Source of the DNA: Novosphingobium sp. FSW06-99
Lineage (GTDB): Bacteria; Pseudomonadota; Alphaproteobacteria; Sphingomonadales; Sphingomonadaceae
Direction of reading: 5' to 3'
NCBI RefSeq assembly: GCF_001519065.1
Contig: NZ_KQ954256.1
Coordinates: 62,001 to 126,000, forward strand
Length of the DNA: 64,000 nt
In this document: positions 26,671 through 35,310 of the stretch, one piece after another
Layout of the letters: every line of letters starts with the position of its first letter
How positions within the stretch are numbered: position 1 is the stretch's first letter
Made by a program: the position numbers and the translations under genes
Notes under the pieces: generated by a model
Database searches by the model: none
Seen by the model: the letters and a program-made list of their open reading frames with translations, nothing else
Told to the model about the DNA's origin: nothing

Positions 26671-26952
26671 ATCCTTGGATACCTCCACATCGGTGAGATT
26701 TTTTGCAGATTTTTGCGTCGATCTGCCGAAGGGTTATTGTCAGTGAATGCGTTTAGCTTATATGACAAATCCTAAATGGAAGAGTCGATCTGCTTGATCG
26801 GTTAAAAATATAGCAAATTCAATGCTATGAAAATTGTACGACAAGATACAAAAATCACGAAGATACCAAAATCACTGCACCAGTTACCAAGCCAAGAGTT
26901 ACCAAGCCAAAATTGAAAACAATGGCATCAACAGAAAGAAGGTCGGTTCGCA
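26671..26952 (+). promoter_or_regulatory. AT-rich leader of the MucR gene with two sets of direct repeats
   Basis: A 282-base spacer of distinctly low GC. A possible promoter is TTGTCA (26737-26742) with TATATG 16 bases later (26759-26764). Nearer the gene are two direct-repeat pairs: GATAC(A/C)AAAATCAC at 26845-26858 and 26862-26875 (period 17), and AGTTACCAAGCCAA at 26882-26895 and 26897-26910 (period 15). These could be operator sites; MucR/Ros proteins are known to bind AT-rich DNA and to autoregulate, so self-control is a reasonable inference. Confidence 0.5.
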
Positions 26953-27393
26953 ATGTCTGAAAACGATAACGATCTGCGTGAAACGCTGATCACCCTCACC
27001 TCTGATATCGTCGCAGCCCATGTCAGCAACAACAGCGTCGCTGTTGGCGATCTGGCGACGTTGATCAGCAATGTTTACAACGCTCTTGCTGGCCTGAAGC
27101 CTGCCGAACCGGCGGCCGAGCCGACCCCGGAACCAGCCGTTTCGATTCGCTCTTCGGTCAAGAACGATCACATCGTCTGCCTTGAAGACGGCAAGAAGCT
27201 CAAGATGCTCAAGCGGCACCTGGCAACGCGTTACAACCTGACCCCGGAACAGTATCGCGCACGGTGGAACCTGCCGGCCGACTATCCGATGGTTGCCCCG
27301 GCCTATGCCGAAAAGCGTCGTGAACTGGCCAAGAAGATCGGCCTTGGTCGCAAGCCCGCGCCCAAGCGTGGCCGCGCCAAAGCCGCGAGCTGA
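26953..27393 (+). CDS. mucR: MucR/Ros-family transcriptional regulator with altered zinc ligands
   Basis: A 146-residue MucR/Ros protein, a global DNA-binding regulator of alphaproteobacteria. The N-terminal oligomerisation helix (LRETLITLTSDIVAAHVSNN) is followed by a Pro/Glu linker and the Ros-type finger region VCLEDGKKLKMLKRHLATRYNLTPEQYR, split here as positions 75-102. By alignment with Ros the metal positions would be Cys76, Asp79, His89 and Tyr94 instead of Cys, Cys, His, His. The WNLPADYPMVAPAYAEKR block and basic tail are intact. The gene stands alone between an AT-rich leader and a strong terminator. Confidence 0.93.
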   Translation: MSENDNDLRETLITLTSDIVAAHVSNNSVAVGDLATLISNVYNALAGLKPAEPAAEPTPEPAVSIRSSVKNDHIVCLEDGKKLKMLKRHLATRYNLTPEQYRARWNLPADYPMVAPAYAEKRRELAKKIGLGRKPAPKRGRAKAAS

Positions 27394-27420
27394 TTTCGAT
27401 TAGCTGACGCTGTCAGCAAA

Positions 27421-27464
27421 CCCGCATGACCGCATGGCTTTGCCATCCCGGTCATGCGGGTTTT
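27421..27464 (+). terminator. Rho-independent terminator after mucR
   Basis: Perfect 12-bp stem (27421-27432 with 27449-27460), with a nested ATGGC/GCCAT pair in the loop, followed immediately by TTTT and a T-rich stretch. It lies 28 bases after the mucR stop. Confidence 0.9.
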
Positions 27465-27547
27465 GCTTTGCCCAAATCGACCAGCCGTTGTAGGCTTTGG
27501 CTCGCAATCAATCACCGTCGCCTTTGCGCGACTGCTGCGGATGGACC

Positions 27548-27970
27548 GTGCAACAACCGATAGACATCGAGGCCCTGTGCGCTGAACGGGGCTTGCGCAT
27601 CACCGAACAGCGCCGGGTCATCGCCCGGGTGCTGTCCGAAAGCGAAGATCATCCTGATGTCGAAAAACTGCACGAACGCGCCGTGCAGCGTGATCCGCGC
27701 ATTTCGATCGCCACGGTCTACCGCACCGTGCGCCTGTTCGAAGAGGCGGGCATCCTCGACCGGCACGATTTCGGCGATGGCCGGGCGCGCTATGAAGCCA
27801 CGCCCGAAGCCCACCACGACCACCTGATCGATGTCGAAACCGGCAAAGTGATCGAATTCGTCGATCCCGAACTCGAAGCGTTGCAGCGGCAGATTGCCGA
27901 AAAGCTTGGCTATCGGCTGGTCGACCATCGCATGGAATTGTATGGGGTCAAACTTGGCCGTGATGCCTGA
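27548..27970 (+). CDS. fur: Fur-family ferric uptake regulator, alphaproteobacterial type
   Basis: A 140-residue Fur-family repressor. The winged helix (GLRITEQRRVIARVLSESED, then ISIATVYRTVRLFEEAGIL) and the metal site HHDHLID are clear. The CxxC pairs that bind structural zinc in E. coli Fur are absent (IDVETGKVIEF replaces ICLDCGKVIEF), as in many alphaproteobacterial Fur/Mur proteins, so iron or manganese response cannot be decided. The GTG start gives MQQPIDIEALCAERG; a longer TTG-started form is less likely. The stop overlaps the plsC start by eight bases, indicating coupling with the downstream acyltransferase. Confidence 0.92.
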   Translation: MQQPIDIEALCAERGLRITEQRRVIARVLSESEDHPDVEKLHERAVQRDPRISIATVYRTVRLFEEAGILDRHDFGDGRARYEATPEAHHDHLIDVETGKVIEFVDPELEALQRQIAEKLGYRLVDHRMELYGVKLGRDA

Positions 27971-28820
27971 ACGCCGTCGCCCGACCGGCCCCGAACGCGG
28001 GGTTCCGATCGGCTGGACCGGATGGCTGCGGCTGGTGCTGCGCTCGCTCGGGCTGGCGCTGACGCTGCTGATCTGCGTGCCGTTGCACTATACCTATCGC
28101 ACGATCCATTACGGTTCACCGTTTCCCAAGATTTTCCTGCGGATTGCCTGCCGGATCTGCGGCGCGCGGCTGCGCATTCACGGCGTGCCTTTGCGGCGCG
28201 ATGTGTTTTTCATCGCCAACCATTTGTCGTGGATCGATATTCTTGCGCTCGGCGGGGCCAGCGGTACGGCCTTTGTGGCCAAGGCAGAGCTGGGCATGGC
28301 CCCGGTGGTCGGCTGGCTGGCACGCATCAACCGCACGGTGTTTGTCAGCCGCGAAGACCGGTTGGGGGTTGCCGACCAGATCAACCGGCTGCGCGAAGCG
28401 CTGGCTGACAACTGGTCGATCACCGTGTTTCCCGAAGGCACCACCACCGACGGCCATTCACTGCTGCCGTTCAAGACGGCGATGCTGCGCGTGCTCGAAC
28501 CGCCGCCGCCCGGCGTGATGGTGCAACCGGTGGCGCTCGATTACGGTGCCGACATCGGCGAATGGATCGGCTGGATCGGCACCGAAGGCGGGGTCGAGAA
28601 CGCCAAACGGGTGCTGGCACGGCGCGGCTCTTTCAAGCTGGAAGTGTTCTTCCTCGAACCATTCGACCCGCGCGACTTTGTCGGACGCAAGGCGATCGCC
28701 GCCGAAGCCCGCGCGCGCATCGTGCCCGCACTCGAAGCACGACTGGGCAAGCCGCTGCGCCCGTTTGCCCACGTGGTCGGCCCGGTCGGCTATATCCCGC
28801 CCCCCGACAAGGCCGCCTGA
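27963..28820 (+). CDS. plsC: 1-acyl-sn-glycerol-3-phosphate acyltransferase
   Basis: A 285-residue PlsC-type acyltransferase that adds the second acyl chain to lysophosphatidate at the inner membrane. Motif I is NHLSWID (the HX4D pair), motif III is FPEGTTTDG, and an N-terminal membrane segment ([17 protein letters not shown]) anchors it. The ATG lies inside the 3' end of fur in another frame. An ornithine-lipid acyltransferase (OlsA-like) is a possible alternative, since the two families share these motifs. The position between fur and miaB is conserved in related genomes as far as I know. Confidence 0.9.
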   Translation: MPERRRPTGPERGVPIGWTGWLRLVLRSLGLALTLLICVPLHYTYRTIHYGSPFPKIFLRIACRICGARLRIHGVPLRRDVFFIANHLSWIDILALGGASGTAFVAKAELGMAPVVGWLARINRTVFVSREDRLGVADQINRLREALADNWSITVFPEGTTTDGHSLLPFKTAMLRVLEPPPPGVMVQPVALDYGADIGEWIGWIGTEGGVENAKRVLARRGSFKLEVFFLEPFDPRDFVGRKAIAAEARARIVPALEARLGKPLRPFAHVVGPVGYIPPPDKAA

Positions 28821-28861
28821 CGCTTTCGCTTCGTGCATTTCTGGCGTATGGCGCGCCGCTT

Positions 28862-30184
28862 ATGTCCTCCACCGAACACCCCCGCACCTTTCACGTCAAA
28901 AGCTTCGGCTGCCAGATGAACGTCTATGATGGCGAGCGCATGGCCGAATTGCTGACCGCGCAAGGCATGCACGCGATCGACGCACGCGAAGACGCCGATC
29001 TGGTCGTGCTCAACACCTGCCACATCCGCGAACGCGCCACCGAAAAAGTCTATTCCGATATTGGCCGGTTGCGGCGTGAAGACGGCACCACGCCGTTGAT
29101 CGCGGTGGCCGGATGCGTGGCGCAGGCAGAGGGCGCGGAAATCATGGCGCGCGCGCCGTCGGTGCGCGTGGTGGTCGGCCCGCAGGCCTATCACCGCCTG
29201 CCGCAGATGGTTGCCGCCGCCGCCGCCGGTGGGCGCGAAACCGAAACCGACATGCCCGCAGAGGCCAAATTTGCCGCGCTCCCCCGGCGGCGCAAATCGG
29301 GCCCGACCGCGTTCCTGACCATCCAGGAAGGCTGCGACAAGTTCTGTACCTATTGCGTGGTGCCCTATACGCGCGGCGCGGAAATCTCGCGGCCCTATGC
29401 CGATCTGGTCGATGAAGCGCACGCGCTGGTCGATGGCGGTGCGCGCGAAATCACTCTGCTGGGCCAGAACGTCAACGCCTGGACCGGCGAAGATGGCGCC
29501 GGCCGCGCGGTCGGGCTGGCAGGGCTGGCCCAGGCGCTGGCCGCGATCCCCGATCTGGCACGCATCCGCTATACCACCAGCCACCCTGCCGACATGGACG
29601 ACGCGCTGATCGAGGCGCATGCCAGCAATCCCAAGCTGATGCCGTTTCTGCACCTGCCGGTGCAATCGGGCAGTGACCGCGTGTTGAAGGCGATGAACCG
29701 CAGCCACACCGCGCAAAGCTATCTCGACCTGATCGCGCGCGTGCGCGCGGCAAGGCCCGATATTGCGCTGTCGGGCGATTTCATCGTCGGCTTTCCCGGC
29801 GAAACCGAGGCCGAATTTGCCGACACGCTGGCTCTGATCGATGCGGTCGGCTACGCGCAGGCGTTCAGTTTCAAATATTCCGCGCGGCCCGGAACGCCCG
29901 CCGCGGATATGCCCGGACACATCGCCGCAGACGTGATGGACGACCGGTTGCAGGCGTTGCAGGCGCGGATCAACCGCGACCAGTTGGCGTTCAACCAGGC
30001 GTCGCTGGGGCGGCGGTGCAGCGTGCTGGTCGAACGGCGCGGGCGCCAGGCCGGACAATGGCTGGGCAAATCACCCTGGCTGCAATCGGTGCATTTCACC
30101 GACGAGGTTGCGGTGGGCGATCTGGTCGAGGTTGACCTGATCGAGGCCGGCCCCAATTCGCTGGCAGGGCGGCGGGTCGGTTGA
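28862..30184 (+). CDS. miaB: tRNA-2-methylthio-N6-dimethylallyladenosine synthase MiaB
   Basis: A 440-residue radical-SAM methylthiotransferase acting on A37 of UNN-decoding tRNAs. The N-terminal UPF0004 domain has its three cluster cysteines ([22 protein letters not shown]). The radical-SAM domain has the CxxxCxxC motif within [17 protein letters not shown], and the C-terminal TRAM domain ([18 protein letters not shown]) is complete. It needs two [4Fe-4S] clusters, linking it to the upstream nfu gene. The ATG at 28862 precedes [17 protein letters not shown], the usual N-terminus; 41 bases separate it from plsC. Confidence 0.97.
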   Translation: MSSTEHPRTFHVKSFGCQMNVYDGERMAELLTAQGMHAIDAREDADLVVLNTCHIRERATEKVYSDIGRLRREDGTTPLIAVAGCVAQAEGAEIMARAPSVRVVVGPQAYHRLPQMVAAAAAGGRETETDMPAEAKFAALPRRRKSGPTAFLTIQEGCDKFCTYCVVPYTRGAEISRPYADLVDEAHALVDGGAREITLLGQNVNAWTGEDGAGRAVGLAGLAQALAAIPDLARIRYTTSHPADMDDALIEAHASNPKLMPFLHLPVQSGSDRVLKAMNRSHTAQSYLDLIARVRAARPDIALSGDFIVGFPGETEAEFADTLALIDAVGYAQAFSFKYSARPGTPAADMPGHIAADVMDDRLQALQARINRDQLAFNQASLGRRCSVLVERRGRQAGQWLGKSPWLQSVHFTDEVAVGDLVEVDLIEAGPNSLAGRRVG

Positions 30185-30209
30185 CCCCCCGCCCTGTCAG
30201 CGGCATCGA

Positions 30210-30329
30210 TCACATGTGGTGATGATGGCGGTGATGATGGTGGTGCCAATGATGGGCACTGGCCATCGTCGGGGTCAGGGCGACCACGGCGGCGGCGACG
30301 GCGACGATCGAAAGAATGGTCTTGCGCAT
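30210..30329 (-). CDS. Histidine-rich exported micropeptide (39 residues)
   Basis: A very short gene opposite to its neighbours. The peptide has a clean signal sequence (MRKTILSIVAVAAAVVALTP, then TMASA) and a mature part of about 14 residues, HHWHHHHHRHHHHM, in which 11 are histidine. A perfect AGGAGG lies nine bases before the ATG, which makes translation likely. Binding of Ni, Zn, Cu or Co in the periplasm is inferred from composition only. I know no named family. It starts 271 bases from phoH on the other strand, and its stop faces the miaB stop 25 bases away. Confidence 0.72.
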   Translation of the reverse strand: MRKTILSIVAVAAAVVALTPTMASAHHWHHHHHRHHHHM

Positions 30330-30599
30330 CTGGGATATCCTCCTGTTATGAGGTTGCACGTCGGACCTCACAAGGTTCGGCGGCAACCGAACGGGTCATG
30401 CCATGTTCCACATGAACCGTCACGCCACGATGACGTCATGCGCGATTCATGTTTGTCGCGGATCTGTGACAGGCGCGCGCGCCCCCCTGAAAACGGCGTT
30501 TCAACAAACAGGCTGTGCAAATCGCACGAATTCCTGCCTGAGTGACTTGCGCCTGCCACATCGAGGCATAATCTGTGGCATCGGACATAAGGGAGACGC
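30330..30599. other. Divergent spacer between the His-rich peptide and phoH
   Basis: 270 bases holding the AGGAGG site of the His-rich gene (30338-30343, minus strand) and the GGGAGAC site of phoH. Nothing else coding is seen; the ACGATGACGTCATGCG segment contains a small TGACGTCA palindrome at 30431-30438. Confidence 0.4.
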
Positions 30600-31691
30600 A
30601 TGGCCCGTAAATTCCCCCGCGCCACGACAGAGGCGCATCGCGATTCCCGTGGCGAACCCACTGGCCATTATGGTGCCGCGCATGAAGGCGCGCATCGGAC
30701 CGAGCAAAATCGCCGTGCCCGGATCGAGATAGAATTCGACGAACAGACCGTGCTCGGTGCGCTGTTCGGCCAGTTCGATACCAATCTGGTCCAGCTCGAA
30801 AACCGCCTTGGCGTCTATATTTCCGCCCGTGGCAACCGCGCCGTGGTCGAAGGCCCCGACGATGCGGTGGCGCGCGCGCGCGACGTGCTGAAGGGCATGC
30901 ATCTGCGCCTGCAAGGGGGCCACGAAATCGACGCCGGCGCGATCGACGCCCTGATCGCGATGTCGAACGAGCCCACGCTCGAAGGCATCATCACCGGTGC
31001 CCCGCTCGACAATCCGCCGATCCTGATCCGCACCCGGCGCAAGACGATCGCGCCGCGTTCGAAGACGCAGATCGATTACATGCGTGCGCTGATCCGCGAC
31101 GACGTCATCTTTGCGCTGGGCCCGGCCGGCACCGGCAAGACTTATCTCGCGGTCGCACAAGCCGTGGCGCAATTGATGAGTGGATCGGTGCAGCGGCTGA
31201 TTCTGTCGCGCCCGGCGGTCGAGGCGGGCGAACGGCTGGGCTTTCTGCCCGGCGACATGAAGGAAAAAGTCGATCCCTATCTTCGCCCGCTTTACGACGC
31301 GCTGTACGACTGCATGCCGCCCGAACAAGTCGAGCGGCGCATGGCCTCTGGCGAAATCGAGGTGGCGCCGATCGCGTTCATGCGCGGACGCACGCTGGCC
31401 GATGCCTTCATCATTCTCGACGAGGCGCAGAACACCACGCCTGCCCAGATGAAGATGTTCCTGACCCGGTTTGGCCAGAACAGCCGCATGGTGATCTGTG
31501 GCGATCCGCGCCAGGTCGATTTGCCCGGCGGGGTGGCGGCAAGCGGGCTGGCCGATGCGGTGCGGCGGCTCGAAGGCGTTGACGGGATCGGCACGGTGCG
31601 GTTTGGCTCGGGCGATGTCGTGCGTCACCCGATCGTCGGACGGATTGTCGAAGCCTATGAAGGCAAAGACGGCGTGGATCCCAATCCATGA
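30600..31691 (+). CDS. phoH: PhoH-like P-loop ATPase/helicase (YbeZ)
   Basis: A 363-residue PhoH-family protein. A KH-like RNA-binding segment (LGVYISARGNRAVVEGPDDA) precedes the ATPase domain with Walker A GPAGTGKTYLA and Walker B FIILDEAQNTTPAQM. YbeZ acts with the endoribonuclease YbeY in rRNA processing and ribosome quality control; the two genes overlap here by ATGA, which supports that partnership. The N-terminal 40 residues are basic and low in complexity. Start ATG with GGGAGACGC upstream. Confidence 0.94.
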   Translation: MARKFPRATTEAHRDSRGEPTGHYGAAHEGAHRTEQNRRARIEIEFDEQTVLGALFGQFDTNLVQLENRLGVYISARGNRAVVEGPDDAVARARDVLKGMHLRLQGGHEIDAGAIDALIAMSNEPTLEGIITGAPLDNPPILIRTRRKTIAPRSKTQIDYMRALIRDDVIFALGPAGTGKTYLAVAQAVAQLMSGSVQRLILSRPAVEAGERLGFLPGDMKEKVDPYLRPLYDALYDCMPPEQVERRMASGEIEVAPIAFMRGRTLADAFIILDEAQNTTPAQMKMFLTRFGQNSRMVICGDPRQVDLPGGVAASGLADAVRRLEGVDGIGTVRFGSGDVVRHPIVGRIVEAYEGKDGVDPNP

Positions 31692-32182
31692 CCGCGCCCA
31701 GCCTGGATATCGACATCGATCCGGTGTGGGGCGATGCCACCGATTGGGAAGCGCTGGCCGCCGCCGCGGCCGGGGCGGCCGCGCACGTCGCGCCGGAAAT
31801 CGCGCACGAGGCCATGCTGGTCAGCCTGGTGCTGGCCGACGACGAGGAAGTCCACGCGCTCAACCTGCAATGGCGCGCCAAGGACAAGCCGACCAATGTG
31901 CTGTCGTTTCCGATGCTGTCGCGCGAGGAAGTGCTGCGCGCTGCGGCGCAGGTCGATGCCCCGGCCATGCTGGGCGACCTGATCCTGGCCCATGGCGTGT
32001 GCCAGCGCGAAGCGGATGAAAAAGGCGTGCCGCAAACCACCCATTGCAGCCACCTGATCATCCATGGCCTGCTGCACCTGGCGGGGTATGACCACGAGAC
32101 GGGCGAGACCGAGGCCGAGGAAATGGAAGCGCTGGAGCGCAAAGCGCTTGCACTATTGGGCATGGCCGACCCATATGCATGA
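31688..32182 (+). CDS. ybeY: Endoribonuclease YbeY
   Basis: A 164-residue UPF0054 metalloprotein for 16S rRNA 3'-end maturation. The zinc motif HGLLHLAGYDH (H-x3-H-x5-H) is complete, preceded by DEEVHALNLQWRAKDKPTNVLSFP, the standard conserved block, and GDLILAHGVC. It overlaps the phoH stop. An insertion-like Ala-rich N-terminus of about 30 residues is normal for alphaproteobacterial YbeY. The third gene of the group, corC, follows after 60 bases, the typical ybeZYX order. Confidence 0.96.
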   Translation: MTAPSLDIDIDPVWGDATDWEALAAAAAGAAAHVAPEIAHEAMLVSLVLADDEEVHALNLQWRAKDKPTNVLSFPMLSREEVLRAAAQVDAPAMLGDLILAHGVCQREADEKGVPQTTHCSHLIIHGLLHLAGYDHETGETEAEEMEALERKALALLGMADPYA

Positions 32183-32242
32183 CTTGAGGGTGGCAGGTGC
32201 AGGGGTGCGCCACACGCTTCACGCGTAAAGGAGATCAGACAA

Positions 32243-33184
32243 GTGCCCGAGGGCAACGGGTCCGGCGGCGACAGCCGTTCGGGCGAAGGCGACAGTAGCC
32301 ACGCGCTTTGGCGCATGGTCAAGGCGCTGTTTCGCGGCAACGACCACGACCAGTCGCTGCGCGCGCAGATCGAGGAAGCGATCGAAGAGCACGAAGGCGA
32401 TCTGGGCACGGCCACCGATACCAGTGGCGACCTGGTTCCGCTGGAGCGGCAGATGCTGCGCAACCTGCTGCATTTCAGCGAACACGATGCCGACGACGTG
32501 GCGATCCCGCGCGGGCAGATCGTCGCGGTTCCGGCAGGCGCCAGCTTTGCCGAACTGGTCGCCGCGTTTGCCGAACATGGGCACAGCCGTTTGCCGATCT
32601 ATGGCGAATCGCTCGATGAAGTGGTCGGCATGGTCCACGTGAAGGACTTGTTCCCGATCGTGGTGCAGATGGCGCTGCACGGCGCGCCCGCGCCCGAAGA
32701 CTGGTCGGGCCTGATGCGCCAGCCGCTGTTTGTGCCCCAGGCGCGCGGCGCGCTCGACGTGCTGGGCGACATGCGCGCCAGCCGCACCCATCTGGCGATC
32801 GTCATCGACGAATATTCGGGCACCGACGGGATCATCACGTTCGAGGATCTGGTCGAGGAAATCGTCGGCGAGATCGAGGACGAACACGACGATGCTCCGG
32901 TCGATCTGATCCACCGGATCGATCCCGACACCTGGGATGTCGACGCGCGCGCCGAACTCGACGCGGTTGGTAAAAGGGTGGATCCCCGGCTTGCCATTGT
33001 CGACGAGGATGTCGATACGCTCGGCGGACTGGCGGTTGTGCTGGCCGGAGAAGTGCCGCCAGTCGGCCGGATTCTCGACCACGACAGCGGATGGCGGATT
33101 GAAGTGACCGATGGGGACGAACGGCGGCTGACTCGATTGCGGCTGCACGCACCGGCAACAGCAGGTCAGGATATCGAAGCGTGA
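32243..33184 (+). CDS. corC: CorC/HlyC-type CBS-domain protein (YbeX)
   Basis: A 313-residue soluble CBS-pair protein. The segments VAIPRGQIVAVPAGASFAEL and AFAEHGHSRLPIYGESLDEV are the first CBS motif, THLAIVIDEYSGTDGIITFEDLVEEIVGEI is the second, and the C-terminal CorC_HlyC domain (DVDTLGGLAVVLAGEVPPVG) follows. YbeX is tied to ribosome biology and Mg/Co homeostasis through its operon with ybeY/ybeZ. The GTG start has a good AAGGAGA eight bases upstream. The stop overlaps the LysR start by GTGA. Confidence 0.93.
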   Translation: MPEGNGSGGDSRSGEGDSSHALWRMVKALFRGNDHDQSLRAQIEEAIEEHEGDLGTATDTSGDLVPLERQMLRNLLHFSEHDADDVAIPRGQIVAVPAGASFAELVAAFAEHGHSRLPIYGESLDEVVGMVHVKDLFPIVVQMALHGAPAPEDWSGLMRQPLFVPQARGALDVLGDMRASRTHLAIVIDEYSGTDGIITFEDLVEEIVGEIEDEHDDAPVDLIHRIDPDTWDVDARAELDAVGKRVDPRLAIVDEDVDTLGGLAVVLAGEVPPVGRILDHDSGWRIEVTDGDERRLTRLRLHAPATAGQDIEA

Positions 33185-34062
33185 TTCGCCGCCTGCCCCC
33201 GCTCCGCTCGCTCGAAGCGTTCATCCGCGTGGTCCGCGCGGGCTCGGCCAAGACGGCTGCGGCCGAGCTTGCGCTCAGCCCTTCGGCGCTGTCGCGGCGG
33301 CTGGGCGCGCTGGAGGAATTCGTCGGCAAACCGCTGTTCGAACGCAAGCACCAGGCACTCAAGCTGACCGAGGAAGGCCAGGAGCTTTACGACGTGGTCG
33401 CGCCGCTGATCGACGAGATGGCCGATCGCATCGACCGCCTGATCGACACCGGGCGCGGCATGCGGCTGCGGCTGGGCGTGTTGCCGCTGTTCGGCAGCCA
33501 GCGCCTGTTCCCCCGGCTGGGCGAACTGCGGCGGCTGCACCCGCAATTGCACATCGATATCGACAGCGGCCATTCCGCCGAAACCAAGCTGGGTGACACG
33601 ATCGATGCGGCGATCATCCTGTCCGAAGGCCCCGACGCCTCGCTCCATGCGGTGCGGCTCGATCACAACCGGGTCTATGCGATCGCCAACAAGGATGTGG
33701 CGGCGGCATTGGGCAGCCGGCCCGATATCGAAAAGCTGTCGAAGCAGACGTTTCTGGTCCACAACGACCTGCCGATGAGCTTTGAGGCGTGGAAACGCAC
33801 GCTCCATCTCGAATCGCTCGAACCGGCGGCGATCGACCATTTCGATTCGGGCCAGTTGATCCTCGAAGCCGCCGCCCAGGGCCTGGGCATCGCGATCATG
33901 CACGATGACCATTTCACCCGCAGCCACGATTCGCGGCTTGCGCGCGTCTATGACATCGAAGTCGACAGCCCCTACAGCTATTGGTTCGTGTGCCGCCCGC
34001 GCGCGCTGCAATCGCGCCCGGTGCGGCTGTTCCACGACTGGATGATCAAGGCGGGGCTGTAA
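33181..34062 (+). CDS. LysR-family transcriptional regulator (GcvA-like)
   Basis: A 293-residue LysR protein. The N-terminal winged helix reads LRSLEAFIRVVRAGSAKTAA...SPSALSRRLGALEEFVGKPLF, followed by the linker helix and a periplasmic-binding-like effector domain (LRLGVLPLFGSQRLFPRLGEL; GLGIAIMHDDHF). The GTG overlaps the corC stop, so it may be read from the ybeZYX transcript even though its target is unclear. The adjacent minus-strand YCII gene is convergent, not divergent, so it is not the obvious target. Confidence 0.9.
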   Translation: MIRRLPPLRSLEAFIRVVRAGSAKTAAAELALSPSALSRRLGALEEFVGKPLFERKHQALKLTEEGQELYDVVAPLIDEMADRIDRLIDTGRGMRLRLGVLPLFGSQRLFPRLGELRRLHPQLHIDIDSGHSAETKLGDTIDAAIILSEGPDASLHAVRLDHNRVYAIANKDVAAALGSRPDIEKLSKQTFLVHNDLPMSFEAWKRTLHLESLEPAAIDHFDSGQLILEAAAQGLGIAIMHDDHFTRSHDSRLARVYDIEVDSPYSYWFVCRPRALQSRPVRLFHDWMIKAGL

Positions 34063-34431
34063 TCAGCCCGCGCCGGGAACCGGCCTGATCGGCATGACTT
34101 CGACCGCGTCACCCGGGAAGATCGCAAAATGCGGGTGGTCTTCGAACAGCGCCGCCGCGGTCTCTTGCGTGTCCGCCGCGACGATGGTGAACGCCGACAG
34201 CGCGTTGTGCGTCGGCGTCACGCCCATCGTCGAAACGCGCAAGGTGGACCCGAGCGGCCCTCCCATCACCACGATCGACGCCTGGTGCCGCTCGACCCAG
34301 CCATGCCATGCCGCCATGCCCGCCTGCTGGCGCCGGTTCCGCTCGTCCTCCGCCAATGCGTTCCACCGCGCCATTGCCGGGCTGTCGGGTGATCCCAGAA
34401 AAACGGCGAGAAATTTCGGCTGATCGGTCAT
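34063..34431 (-). CDS. YCII-related domain protein
   Basis: A 122-residue protein with the YCII/YciI fold signature: KFLAVFLGS at the start, WHGWVERHQASIVVMGGPLG in the middle and AAALFEDHPHFAIFPGDAVEVMPI at the end, including the conserved His-Asp type residues. Biochemical function is unknown for most members; some are dehydrochlorinase-like or ligand-binding proteins. The ATG at 34429-34431 has GGGGAGAG upstream. The stop directly abuts the LysR stop with no spacer. Confidence 0.8.
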   Translation of the reverse strand: MTDQPKFLAVFLGSPDSPAMARWNALAEDERNRRQQAGMAAWHGWVERHQASIVVMGGPLGSTLRVSTMGVTPTHNALSAFTIVAADTQETAAALFEDHPHFAIFPGDAVEVMPIRPVPGAG

Positions 34432-34550
34432 CACGCTCTCCCCTCGCGACGCAGTGCGGCGCGCTTCCTTCTAAAGGATGACTCGAAACGCGCGAAAAGG
34501 CGAGTTTCGAAGTCTGCACCGGCGGCAAACGGGGGCCTGCGGCGCCGTGA

Positions 34551-35210
34551 TCAACGCAAGCGCCCCGATGCGATCAAGTCGGCCAGCGCCTCGGGCAAGG
34601 GCAGGTCGTGGTGCGGGCCGGGCGCGGGTTCGGCGGCGCCCAGCGTGGTGGTGATCGGCAGCACCCCGGCCCACACCGGATGGCCTGCGTCTTCGGGGTC
34701 ACCCGGCGGGGCCGCACGGTGCTTGACGCTGGCTTCCTCGATGTCCAGCCACAGCACGCTGGTCGCCTTGAGCTCCTGCGCGGTCATCGCGCGCAAGTCA
34801 TCCCACCGGCCGGGGAACATATCCTCGACAAAGCGGTGCAACGCGGCGGCGGTCTCGTCGGGATCGGTCACCACGTGCGCGCGGCCGAACACCATCGCGG
34901 AACGATAATTGACCGAATGGTTGAACGCCGAACGCGCCATGACATAGCCATCCATCAGGCTGACCGTCAGGCACACGCGTTGGCCCGCGACCTTGCGCAG
35001 AAAGCGGCTGGCGGCGGAGCCATGCCAATAGACGCGATTGCCTTCGCGCCAGTGGATGGTCGGCGTCACATAGGCCTCGCCATCGATGACATAGCCGACA
35101 TGGCACAAGGGCGCGGCATCGAGCACGGCGTGGACGGCCGCCTCGTCATGCGTGCCGCGTTCGTGCAGGCGGCGGATGCGGCTGCGTTCGGTCACGGGAA
35201 AACTGGACAT
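34551..35210 (-). CDS. FMN-binding split-barrel protein (pyridoxamine 5'-phosphate oxidase family)
   Basis: A 219-residue flavin-binding split-barrel protein of the NimA/pyridoxamine-oxidase-like type. Seen are MSSFPVTERSRIRRLHERGTH, the FMN contact segment VYWHGSAASRFLRKV, and NYRSAMVFGRAHVVTD. It is transcribed divergently from a MocR-type regulator, a classic arrangement in which the PLP-binding regulator controls a vitamin B6-related or amine-processing gene. True PNPOx activity is doubtful, since the canonical C-terminal block is missing. The ATG has GGAGGTTTC upstream. Confidence 0.85.
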   Translation of the reverse strand: MSSFPVTERSRIRRLHERGTHDEAAVHAVLDAAPLCHVGYVIDGEAYVTPTIHWREGNRVYWHGSAASRFLRKVAGQRVCLTVSLMDGYVMARSAFNHSVNYRSAMVFGRAHVVTDPDETAAALHRFVEDMFPGRWDDLRAMTAQELKATSVLWLDIEEASVKHRAAPPGDPEDAGHPVWAGVLPITTTLGAAEPAPGPHHDLPLPEALADLIASGRLR

Positions 35211-35310
35211 GAAACCTCCGTCATGCGGTGAGCGATCCCCGGATAGCCATCAACCGGACTGGTCAAAACTTCCACTTGTGAAATTTTCGGCAAACCGCTT
35301 TGATGCCCCC
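35211..35310. promoter_or_regulatory. Divergent promoter with candidate MocR operator
   Basis: A 100-base spacer between the split-barrel gene and the MocR gene. An imperfect inverted repeat AAAACTTC (35265-35272), 7-base spacer, GAAATTTT (35280-35287) lies 24 bases before the MocR ATG in an AT-rich patch. It is a plausible binding site for the adjacent regulator; MocR proteins commonly bind repeats in such shared promoters. Confidence 0.45.
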
